From the NCBI GenBank assembly GCA_023266245.1, contig JAHFRO010000066.1, positions 1-11,997 of the forward strand: a stretch of 11,997 bases of DNA, in the 5' to 3' direction. Origin of the DNA: Betaproteobacteria bacterium. GTDB taxonomy: Bacteria; Pseudomonadota; Gammaproteobacteria; Burkholderiales; SG8-41. The position numbers were made by a program, and so were the translations under genes. A model generated the notes under the pieces. That model was not told the DNA's origin and searched no databases. It worked only from the letters and a program-made list of their open reading frames with translations. Positions within the stretch are counted from its first letter, which is position 1. The number at the start of each line of letters is the position of its first letter. This document shows positions 1-6,540 of the stretch, piece after piece.

Positions 1-127
1 TGCTGAATAGGCGGTTCAAGCCCTCGCGGCGCGGGCTGAGCAGGCCTTCATCCTCGTAGTGCCGGATGGTGCGGGTGGTGACGCCGAATTCCTTGGCGAG
101 CTCAGTAATGCTATAGGTAGTCGTCAT
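1..127 (-). CDS. MerR-family transcriptional regulator, LiuR-like (5' part only)
   Basis: Only the first 42 codons are in the window; the gene continues off the left edge. The translation from the ATG at 127-125 begins MTTTYSITELAKEFGVTTRT and continues IRHYEDEGLLSP, the winged helix-turn-helix of MerR regulators with the hallmark R-T-I-R-x-Y-E-x-x-G-L-L segment. A GGAG Shine-Dalgarno (CTCC at 132-135 on the plus strand) lies 4 nt upstream and supports this start. The N-terminus resembles LiuR-type regulators, which in proteobacteria control leucine/isovalerate degradation in response to acyl-CoA intermediates. That subfamily call also rests on the adjacent palindromic operator and the nearby acyl-CoA gene icmF. 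The effector-binding C-terminal domain is not visible, so the specificity is inferred. The gene is divergent from phaC and probably autoregulated. Confidence 0.85.
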   Translation of the reverse strand, partial: MTTTYSITELAKEFGVTTRTIRHYEDEGLLSPRREGLNRLFS

Positions 128-175
128 TGTGCTCCGCAATAAACGTGTGTAGAATCAAAACTCTTAAGCCCAAAC

Positions 176-207
176 GTATAACCTTTACGTAAACGTAATG
201 CGACCAA
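176..207 (-). promoter_or_regulatory. Candidate long-spacer promoter of the MerR-type gene
   Basis: Read on the minus strand, TTGGTC (207-202) and TTATAC (181-176) are separated by 20 bp. This is longer than the usual 17 bp and close to the 19-20 bp spacers of MerR-controlled promoters. The spacer contains the perfect inverted repeat at 185-198, where a MerR dimer would bind to distort the DNA. The direction suits autoregulation of the leftward regulator. A -35/-10 pair for phaC was not found with confidence. No start site has been mapped, so this is a sequence-based proposal. Confidence 0.45.
185..198. promoter_or_regulatory. Perfect palindromic operator, LiuR-type
   Basis: TTACGT-AA-ACGTAA forms 6-bp arms that are exact reverse complements around a 2-bp centre. 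The sequence matches, as I recall it, the LiuR-type motif (ACGTnnACGT core flanked by T/A) described from comparative genomics of branched-chain amino acid utilisation. It lies in the intergenic region between the MerR-like gene and phaC. Two further AAACGT half-sites occur nearby, at 141-146 and 172-177. A dimeric regulator here could affect both divergent genes. Confidence 0.6.
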
Positions 208-352
208 CGGCTAAAGTCAAGTCCCGCGTAGCAGGCGGGCTCGATTATCCATTCGCCGAGGCCCCGGCGCCGGGTGCGGTACAAGAGGTGGCGCCTGGCG
301 ACTACCGTTTTGCGCGCGCCAGACCCGTGTTCGAGCTTCAAGGAGAATCGCA

Positions 353-2161
353 GTGACGACACCTGAACCCAAACCAGCGCTTGATCCGGCCGAACTCGCC
401 AAGACCTACGCCGAGATCGCGCAACGCAGCAGCCAGCTCATCGGCGATTTCATCGCGCGCCAGGCGGCGAGCGGCGTGCCGGCATTCGGCGACGAACTCG
501 GCATTGCCAAGGCGTTTTACGAGATGATGGGGAAGCTCCTCGCCGATCCGGCGAAGTGCGCCGAGATGCAGTTCAAATTGTGGCAGGACTATATGTCGTT
601 GTGGCAGCACTCGATGCTGCGTTTCCTCGGCCACGCCGCACAGCCGGTGATCGAGCCGGCCAAGGGCGATCGCCGTTTCAAGCACGACGACTGGCAGCAG
701 AACTTCCTCTACGACTACATCAAGCAGTCGTATCTAATCGCCGCCAAGCACCTGCACCAGACGGTGGGCGGCGTGCAGGGGCTCGACGAGCAGACTGCGA
801 AGAAGGTCGATTTCTATACGCGCCAATACATCGACGCGCTCAGTCCCAGCAATTTCCTGCTCACCAATCCGGAAGTGCTGCGCGAGACTGTCAGCTCAGG
901 CGGTCAGAACCTGGTCAAGGGCTTGAACAACCTGCTCGAAGACCTCGAGCGCGGCGACGGTCAGCAGATCCGCGTCAAGATGACCGACCCGGCGGCGTTC
1001 GAGGTCGGCGGCAACATCGCCGTCACGCCGGGCAAGGTGGTGTATCAGAACGACCTCATACAGCTCCTCCAGTACGCGCCGCTGACGCAGGAGGTATATA
1101 AGCGCCCACTCCTGATCCTGCCCCCGTGGATCAACAAGTTCTACATCCTCGACATGCGCGAGAAGAACTCGTTTGTGCGCTGGGCGACAGCGCAGGGCTA
1201 TACCGTATTCGTTGTGTCGTGGGTTAATCCCGACGCGACGTTCGCGCAAAAGACTTTCGACGACTATCTGCTGGAAGGGCCGCTCGCCGCGCTCGATGCG
1301 ATCGAAAAGGCGACCGGCGAGCGCGAAGTCAATGCGATCGGCTTCTGCCTCGGCGGCACACTGCTCGCTTCTACGCTCGGCTACCTGGCGGCGACCAGTG
1401 ACGATCGCATCAAGAGCGCGACATACTTCGCGACCATGATCGATTTTGCCGAGCCCGGCGAGCTCGAGGTGTTCGTCGACGAGGAGCAGGTCAGCAAGCT
1501 TGAGAAGAAGATGCGAGAGCGCGGCTACCTCGAAGGCTCGGAGATGGCGACCACTTTCAACATGCTGCGCGCCAACGACCTGATCTGGTCGTTTGTCGTC
1601 AACAACTACCTGCTCGGCAAGGACCCGTTCCCGTTCGATCTGCTCTACTGGAACTCGGACTCGACGCGCATGCCGGCGGCGATGCACAGCTTCTATCTGC
1701 GCAACATGTACATCAATAACCTGTTGCGCAAGCCCGGCGGCATCGCGCTCAACGGCGTGCCGATCGACCTTGCCAAGGTGAAGATCCCGCTCTATTTCGT
1801 GTCCACCATCGAAGACCATATCGCACCGTGGAAGTCGACTTACGCCGGTACGAAATTGTGTTCCGGCAAGGTGCGCTTCGTGCTCGGCGGCTCCGGCCAT
1901 ATCGCCGGCATCATCAATCCGCCGGCGGCGAACAAGTACGGCTACTGGACCAACGACGAGCTCGCCGACACCCCGCAGGAATGGCTCGAGGCGGCCAAAC
2001 AGCATTCCGGCTCGTGGTGGAACGACTGGGCCAAGTGGGCGGAGCAATACGCGGGCGACAAAGTCGCCGTGCGCGAGCCCGGCAAAGGCAAATTGAAAGC
2101 GATCGAAAATGCGCCAGGCTCTTACGTCAAGGTGCGCGTCGACGCGAAAGCTGCCGCTTAA
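353..2161 (+). CDS. phaC: Class I poly(3-hydroxyalkanoate) synthase PhaC
   Basis: This 602-residue protein polymerises (R)-3-hydroxyacyl-CoA, mainly 3-hydroxybutyryl-CoA, into polyester on the granule surface and releases CoA. The length is typical of class I synthases. An N-terminal PhaC domain (about 70-240) precedes an alpha/beta-hydrolase fold. The lipase-like box is GFCLGG with the nucleophile C332; D488 (in VSTIEDH) and H516 (in GGSGHIAG) complete the catalytic triad. The GTG start at 353 is chosen because AAGGAG at 340-345 sits 7 nt upstream. No phaA, phaB, phasin or phaR gene is nearby, so it is not in a classic phaCAB operon. It is divergent from a MerR-type regulator, with a palindromic operator between them. 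Its TAA stop overlaps the stop of the convergent BtuF-like gene. The family assignment is secure; the preferred chain length is inferred from the class. Confidence 0.96.
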   Translation: MTTPEPKPALDPAELAKTYAEIAQRSSQLIGDFIARQAASGVPAFGDELGIAKAFYEMMGKLLADPAKCAEMQFKLWQDYMSLWQHSMLRFLGHAAQPVIEPAKGDRRFKHDDWQQNFLYDYIKQSYLIAAKHLHQTVGGVQGLDEQTAKKVDFYTRQYIDALSPSNFLLTNPEVLRETVSSGGQNLVKGLNNLLEDLERGDGQQIRVKMTDPAAFEVGGNIAVTPGKVVYQNDLIQLLQYAPLTQEVYKRPLLILPPWINKFYILDMREKNSFVRWATAQGYTVFVVSWVNPDATFAQKTFDDYLLEGPLAALDAIEKATGEREVNAIGFCLGGTLLASTLGYLAATSDDRIKSATYFATMIDFAEPGELEVFVDEEQVSKLEKKMRERGYLEGSEMATTFNMLRANDLIWSFVVNNYLLGKDPFPFDLLYWNSDSTRMPAAMHSFYLRNMYINNLLRKPGGIALNGVPIDLAKVKIPLYFVSTIEDHIAPWKSTYAGTKLCSGKVRFVLGGSGHIAGIINPPAANKYGYWTNDELADTPQEWLEAAKQHSGSWWNDWAKWAEQYAGDKVAVREPGKGKLKAIENAPGSYVKVRVDAKAAA

Positions 2162-2994
2162 GCTGCGGCCAGGCGAAAATCCTTGAGGTAGGCGAGCCCC
2201 TGAATCGCGCGGCTGCCGTACCACGAAGTCATTTCGCCATCGATCAGCCGTACCTTGCGGCGTGCTGCAGGCGGCAGCAGCTTTTCGAGCGCGGCGACGT
2301 CGCGCTCGCGGAAGCGATAAGGTTCGCTGCTGAGCAGGATGTGATCGGCCTCAGCGAGCAACGCGGCATCGAGCTCGATTTCGGGATAACGTGCGTTGGC
2401 AACGGCCGGCAGCGTGTCCCAGCCGATGAGTGCGAGGGTGCGCGATATGTAGGTGTCGCGCGACACCGTCATCCACGGCTTATGCCAGATCAGATACAGC
2501 ACCTTTTGCCGCGGCCGCGCGCGGCATGCGGCAATGACATCGTCGTATGCGCGTTCGAACTCAATGCACAACTCTTCGGCGCGCTCGGTGCAGCCGAAGA
2601 TGCCGCCGAGCAAGCGATACAGCACGAGATTGTCGCGCGGCGCGAGCGGGTGCGTGACGATGATGTTGGGAACAAAGCGCGCGAGTTTATCGACGGTTGG
2701 CTTTTCGTTTTCGTCGATGTTGACGATCAGATGCGATGGTAGCAATTCACGGATGCGCTCGCTATTGACATCCTTGGTGCCGCCGACTTTTGGGATCCTG
2801 CGCACTACGTCGCGCGGATGCACGCAGAAGCCGGTGCGACCGACGAGATGTGCCGCGAGCCCGAGCTCACAGATGAGTTCGGTCAAGCTCGGCACCAGCG
2901 ACACAATGCGTGGCGCCGCCGTGACTGCAGCGTGGCGCGTGCCGGCGGCATCGACAAGTTCGCTAACAGGCTGTTTTTGCGTTGGTTGGGGCAC
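2158..2994 (-). CDS. BtuF-like cobalamin-binding (helical-backbone metal receptor) protein
   Basis: The 278-residue product matches the type III periplasmic-binding fold of BtuF/FhuD-like proteins. A first lobe begins at RIVSLVPSLTELICELG (29-45), followed by the GRTGFCVHP loop (52-60) and PKVGGTKDVN. A long connecting helix and a second lobe (KVLYLIWHKPWM onward) follow. This pattern is common in proteins annotated as cobalamin-binding. The residues ahead of the first lobe are polar and show no hydrophobic signal sequence, so a cytoplasmic or non-standard location is possible. The start is a GTG at 2994 with no clear Shine-Dalgarno and is uncertain. The gene lies head-to-head with icmF, whose product needs adenosylcobalamin. 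This makes a role in B12 capture, delivery or sensing plausible, but no BtuC/BtuD transporter genes are seen here and the ligand is inferred. Confidence 0.75.
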   Translation of the reverse strand: MPQPTQKQPVSELVDAAGTRHAAVTAAPRIVSLVPSLTELICELGLAAHLVGRTGFCVHPRDVVRRIPKVGGTKDVNSERIRELLPSHLIVNIDENEKPTVDKLARFVPNIIVTHPLAPRDNLVLYRLLGGIFGCTERAEELCIEFERAYDDVIAACRARPRQKVLYLIWHKPWMTVSRDTYISRTLALIGWDTLPAVANARYPEIELDAALLAEADHILLSSEPYRFRERDVAALEKLLPPAARRKVRLIDGEMTSWYGSRAIQGLAYLKDFRLAAA

Positions 2995-3035
2995 CGGCGT
3001 AAGCTATCGAAGGCCATCGGCCGCGGGTCGTGGCC

Positions 3036-3042
3036 GGGGGAG
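3036..3042 (+). promoter_or_regulatory. Shine-Dalgarno fixing the icmF start
   Basis: GGGGGAG ends 5 nt before the ATG at 3048. It supports 3048 as the start rather than the GTG six codons upstream at 3030, which lacks a comparable site. The 53-bp gap 2995-3047 between icmF and the divergent BtuF-like gene must hold any shared promoter region. No convincing -35/-10 pair is visible in it. Confidence 0.6.
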
Positions 3043-3047
3043 CAATT

Positions 3048-6000
3048 ATGACTGATATGAGCGTGCGGCCGACGCATCGCGGCTACCAGGCCAAGTACAA
3101 AGTGCGGTTCGTTACCGCCGCGAGCCTGTTCGACGGCCACGACGCCTCGATCAACATCATGCGCCGCATTCTGCAGGCGAGCGGCGCCGAAGTCATCCAT
3201 CTCGGGCACAACCGCTCGGTCGACGAAATCGTCACCGCCGCGCTCGACGAGGACGTGCAGGGCATTGCAGTCAGCTCCTACCAGGGCGGCCACGTCGAGT
3301 TCTTCAAATACATGATCGATCTGTTGCGCGAACGCGGCGGCGCGCACATCAAGGTGTTCGGCGGCGGCGGCGGCGTGATCGTAGCCGCTGAAATCGCCGA
3401 GCTCCACGCCTACGGCGTCACCCGCATCTATACGCCCGAAGACGGCGCCAAGCTGGGCCTGCGGGGCATGATCAACGACATGCTCGCAGCCGCCGATTTC
3501 GATCCGGTTGCGCGTGCACCGGTCACACTCGATAACGTCGCCTGCAGCAATCGCCGCCAACTCGCAAGCCTGATTACCGCGCTCGAGAACGCGACGCTCG
3601 ATAAAAAAATGCGCCAGCAGTTCACTGAGCGCGCGCGCGCGATGAAGAATGTGCCCGTGCTCGGCATTACCGGTACCGGCGGCTCGGGCAAGTCGTCGCT
3701 CACCGACGAGCTGGTGCGGCGCTTGCGGCTCGACCAGCAGGACGTACTCAGAATCGCGATAATTGCGATCGACCCGTCGCGGCGCAAGAGCGGCGGCGCG
3801 CTGCTCGGCGACCGCATTCGCATGAATTCGATCGGGAGTCCCAACATCTACATGCGCTCGTTCGCGACGCGTGCCGCCGACAAAGAAATCGCGGCCTGCG
3901 TGCCGGACGTGATCGCGGCGTGCAAGGTCGCCGGGTTCGATCTGATCATGATCGAGACTTCGGGCATCGGCCAGGGCGATGCCGCAGTCGTGCCGCTGGT
4001 TGACGTAGCGCTTTACGTGATGACGCCCGAATATGGCGCGGCGAGCCAGCTCGAAAAAATCGACATGCTCGATTTCGCCGATTTCGTTGCGATCAACAAA
4101 TTCGACCGCCAGGGCGGGCAGGATGCGCTGCGCGACGTGCGCAAGCAGGTGCAGCGCAACCGCGAGGCGTTCTCGAAATCGCCCGACGAGATGCCGGTGT
4201 TCGGCACCATCGCCGCGCGCTTCAACGACGATGGCGTCACCGCGCTCTACCAATCGCTGAAGCCCAAGCTTGGCGAGCACGGACTGAAGTTCAAGCCCGG
4301 GCAGCTCGCGCCGGTCACGGTGCGGGCTTCGAGCGGCAATACTGCCATCGTGCCGCCGTCGCGCGCACGTTATCTCGCTGAAATCGCCAACGCGGTGCGC
4401 GCCTACCACCAGCGTGCGCGCGAGCAGGCGCGGATCGCACGCGAACGCCAGCAACTGACGCAGACGAAGAGGATGCTCCTCGAGTCTGCGTCATCCCAGC
4501 GCAGGCTGGGATCCAGTCCTGACATTTCCCTGGATTCCCGCTTGCGCGGGAATGACGACACCCTGTCGATGCTCGACTCATTGATCGCAGAACGCGAAAC
4601 CGCGCTCGAAGCGCGCAGCAAGGAGTTGCTCGCCGGCTGGCCGCAGGTGCAGGCCGAATACTCGGGCGACGAGAACGTGGTGAAAGTGCGCGAGCGTGAA
4701 ATCAGCACTCAGCTCACGGTCACCACGCTGTCGGGAACCCGGCTGCCGAAAGTCGCGCTGCCCGGATACGAGGACCACGGCGAGCTGCTCAAGTGGCTGC
4801 TGCGCGAAAACCTGCCCGGCTATTTCCCGTTCACCGCCGGCGTATTCCAGTTCAAGCGCGAGAACGAGGACGTCACGCGCATGTTCGCCGGCGAGGGGGA
4901 CCCGTTCCGCACCAACCGCCGCTTTAAGCTCTTGTCCGAGCATTCGGAAGCGAAGCGTCTGTCGACCGCGTTCGATTCGGTCACGCTTTACGGTTATGAC
5001 CCGCACGAGCGTCCCGACATTTACGGCAAGGTCGGCAATTCCGGCGTGTCGATCGCGACGCTCGACGACATGAAAGTGCTCTACGGCGGCTTCGACCTCA
5101 CCGCGCCGAACACTTCGGTGTCGATGACGATCAACGGTCCGGCGCCGACGATACTCGCGATGTTTCTCAACACCGCGATCGACCAGCAGCTCGAGGCGTT
5201 CGAGCAAGAACACGGCCGCAAGCCAAACCCGCAGGAGGCCGAAGAAATCCGCGAGTGCACGCTGCAGACGGTGCGCGGCACGGTGCAGGCCGATATTCTG
5301 AAGGAAGACCAGGGCCAGAACACGTGCATTTTTTCGACCGAGTTCTCGCTCAAGGTGATGGCCGACATCGCCGAATACTTCGCGCAACACCAGGTGCGCA
5401 ATTTCTATTCGGTGTCGATCTCGGGCTATCACATCGCGGAGGCCGGGGCGAACCCGATCTCGCAGCTCGCATTCACGCTCGCCAATGGCTTCACCTTCGT
5501 CGAGGCCTATCTCGCGCGCAGCATGCCGATCGACGATTTCGCGCCCAATCTGTCGTTCTTCTTCAGTAACGGCATGGATCCCGAGTATTCGGTGATCGGG
5601 CGCGTCGCGCGCCGCATCTGGGCGATTGCAATGCGCGACCTCTACGGCGCCAGTGAGCGCAGCCAGAAACTCAAGTACCACACCCAGACTTCGGGCCGCT
5701 CGCTGCACGCGCAGGAAATCGACTTCAACGACATTCGCACCACCTTGCAGGCGCTGATCGGCGTCTACGACAATTGCAACAGCCAGCACACCAACGCGTA
5801 TGACGAGGCGATCACCACGCCGACCGAAGCATCGGTGCGGCGCGCGATGGCGATCCAGCTCATCATCAACCGCGAATGGGGGCTCGCCAGGAACCAGAAC
5901 CCGAACCAGGGCTCGTTCATCATCGAGGAGCTGACCGAGCTGGTCGAGGAAGCGGTGCTCGCCGAATTCGAGCGCATCGCCGAGCGTGGCGGCGTGCTCG

Positions 6001-6368
6001 GTGCGATGGAAACCGGCTACCAGCGCGGCAAGATCCAGGAAGAGTCGTTGTATTATGAGACGTTGAAGCACGACGGCCGGCTTCCGATCATCGGCGTCAA
6101 CACCTTCCGCAATCCGCAGCCGGCCGTGACCGCGATCCGGCTCGCGCGCTCGACCGAGGAAGAAAAACAAAGCCAGATCCGGCGGCTGCGCGAATTCCAG
6201 CAGCGCCACCAGAATGAAGCGCCGGCGGCGCTGCAGCGCCTGCAGCAGGTGGCGATGGCAAACGGCAATGTTTTTGCCGAGCTGATGAACGCAGTGCGTT
6301 CGTGTTCGTTAGGTCAGATCACCAACGCGCTGTTCGAAGTAGGGGGGCAGTACCGTCGCAACATGTAG
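3048..6368 (+). CDS. icmF: Fused isobutyryl-CoA mutase with G-protein chaperone domain
   Basis: IcmF interconverts isobutyryl-CoA and n-butyryl-CoA using adenosylcobalamin; some family members also use pivalyl/isovaleryl-CoA. The 1106-residue protein has the full fused architecture. The B12-binding domain (about 16-150) contains DGHD at 29-32, with H31 the expected lower cobalt ligand. A MeaI-type GTPase follows, with P-loop GTGGSGKSS 209-217, DPSRRKSGG from 242, E303-T-S-G-I-G-Q309 and NKFD 350-353. After a helical linker comes the acyl-CoA mutase barrel, from about 560 to the C-terminus. F600 (AGVF) and Q757 (GQNT) occupy, by my motif alignment, the positions held by Tyr and Arg in methylmalonyl-CoA mutase, which favours isobutyryl-CoA. 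A dispersed repeat is inserted in frame in the linker, covering residues 481-503, with probable extra residues 477-508. All catalytic motifs are intact. It is head-to-head with a BtuF-like gene; the ATG start is supported by a good Shine-Dalgarno. Confidence 0.96.
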   Translation: MTDMSVRPTHRGYQAKYKVRFVTAASLFDGHDASINIMRRILQASGAEVIHLGHNRSVDEIVTAALDEDVQGIAVSSYQGGHVEFFKYMIDLLRERGGAHIKVFGGGGGVIVAAEIAELHAYGVTRIYTPEDGAKLGLRGMINDMLAAADFDPVARAPVTLDNVACSNRRQLASLITALENATLDKKMRQQFTERARAMKNVPVLGITGTGGSGKSSLTDELVRRLRLDQQDVLRIAIIAIDPSRRKSGGALLGDRIRMNSIGSPNIYMRSFATRAADKEIAACVPDVIAACKVAGFDLIMIETSGIGQGDAAVVPLVDVALYVMTPEYGAASQLEKIDMLDFADFVAINKFDRQGGQDALRDVRKQVQRNREAFSKSPDEMPVFGTIAARFNDDGVTALYQSLKPKLGEHGLKFKPGQLAPVTVRASSGNTAIVPPSRARYLAEIANAVRAYHQRAREQARIARERQQLTQTKRMLLESASSQRRLGSSPDISLDSRLRGNDDTLSMLDSLIAERETALEARSKELLAGWPQVQAEYSGDENVVKVREREISTQLTVTTLSGTRLPKVALPGYEDHGELLKWLLRENLPGYFPFTAGVFQFKRENEDVTRMFAGEGDPFRTNRRFKLLSEHSEAKRLSTAFDSVTLYGYDPHERPDIYGKVGNSGVSIATLDDMKVLYGGFDLTAPNTSVSMTINGPAPTILAMFLNTAIDQQLEAFEQEHGRKPNPQEAEEIRECTLQTVRGTVQADILKEDQGQNTCIFSTEFSLKVMADIAEYFAQHQVRNFYSVSISGYHIAEAGANPISQLAFTLANGFTFVEAYLARSMPIDDFAPNLSFFFSNGMDPEYSVIGRVARRIWAIAMRDLYGASERSQKLKYHTQTSGRSLHAQEIDFNDIRTTLQALIGVYDNCNSQHTNAYDEAITTPTEASVRRAMAIQLIINREWGLARNQNPNQGSFIIEELTELVEEAVLAEFERIAERGGVLGAMETGYQRGKIQEESLYYETLKHDGRLPIIGVNTFRNPQPAVTAIRLARSTEEEKQSQIRRLREFQQRHQNEAPAALQRLQQVAMANGNVFAELMNAVRSCSLGQITNALFEVGGQYRRNM
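4490..4556. repeat. Double-hairpin dispersed repeat inside icmF
   Basis: Two 27-bp arms, 4490-4516 and 4530-4556, are reverse complements of each other at 22 of 27 positions around a 13-bp centre. Each arm is itself a hairpin: ATCCCAGC-GCAG-GCTGGGAT (4493-4512) and ATTCCCGC-TTGC-GCGGGAAT (4534-4553), both with perfect 8-bp stems. The sequence is of the intergenic 'GTCATTCCCGCG...GGGAATCCAG' repeat type common in beta/gammaproteobacterial genomes. Its reverse-strand frames encode the tell-tale FPRKRESR and ACAGMT strings. Here it lies within a coding sequence and stays open in frame. Identical 7-mers GATGCTC at 4472-4478 and 4568-4574 flank it and are spaced 96 bp apart. Confidence 0.85.
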
Positions 6369-6450
6369 CATCTGAAACACGCGGCGGCGCGTAAGGATTT
6401 TGGGTTCATCCGGGATTTCCGTGGGTTCATGAATGAAGATGGTATAGAAG

Positions 6451-6475
6451 TGGCCTCGAAGGAGGGTCGAGGCCA
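6451..6475 (+). promoter_or_regulatory. Hairpin with transposase Shine-Dalgarno in its loop
   Basis: TGGCCTCGA (6451-6459) and TCGAGGCCA (6467-6475) are exact reverse complements and form a 9-bp stem. The 7-nt loop AGGAGGG contains the Shine-Dalgarno. The last stem base is the A of the transposase ATG at 6475. In mRNA the structure would display or restrict the ribosome site and could limit translation of the transposase, including from read-through transcripts. The structure is read directly from sequence; the regulatory role is inferred. Confidence 0.5.
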
Positions 6476-6540
6476 TGCGAGATGTCAAGCTGTATCAACA
6501 ACTCTTGGGCTTGGTTGCGCCGTGGACGGTGAACGCGTCG
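6475..6540 (+). pseudogene. Truncated, frameshifted ISL3-like transposase fragment
   Basis: The ATG at 6475 begins MRDVKLYQQLLGLVAPWTV, the L-Y-x-x-L-L-G-L-x-x-P-W-x-V start of ISL3-family transposases. After codon 19 the frame departs from the family. Restoring one missing base near 6531 would give TVERV, the expected continuation, so a single-base deletion is likely. Homology is lost by about 6540, and the unshifted frame stops at 6622-6624. The zinc-finger and DDE domains are missing, so it cannot encode a working transposase. The start has a good Shine-Dalgarno with 8-nt spacing inside a hairpin loop. Confidence 0.6.

Larger units (their letters stand above)
6402..6540 (+). mobile_element. 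Remnant of an ISL3-like insertion sequence (left end only)
   Basis: A candidate terminal inverted repeat occupies about 6402-6425, starting GGGTTCATCCGGGATTTCC. The GGGTTCAT octamer recurs at 6423-6430. A strong Shine-Dalgarno (AAGGAGGG, 6459-6466) and the start of a transposase gene at 6475 follow. The match to ISL3-family transposases stops near 6540, and no matching right-hand inverted repeat is found before the next gene at 6733. The element is therefore a decayed end, probably left by deletion or recombination. The IS family is judged from the transposase N-terminus and from memory of typical ISL3 ends. The exact boundary and any target duplication are not established. Confidence 0.55.

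Noticed and set aside
263..274. CCCGGCGCCGGG perfect palindrome upstream of phaC
   Set aside because: Entirely G/C and likely by chance in GC-rich DNA. No spacing relation to a promoter is visible.
3628..3641. Alternating GC run in icmF as a phase-variable tract
   Set aside because: It is short and encodes a normal ERARAM stretch in a conserved gene; no sign of slippage.
4403..4708. Minus-strand frame containing SSFPRKRESR and a neighbouring frame containing ACAGMT
   Set aside because: These are classic spurious translations of the dispersed palindromic repeat, useful only as a marker of that repeat.
6379..6392. ACGCG-GCGG-CGCGT hairpin just after icmF as a terminator
   Set aside because: The stem is only 5 bp and is followed by AAGGATTTT instead of a proper T-run, too weak to call.
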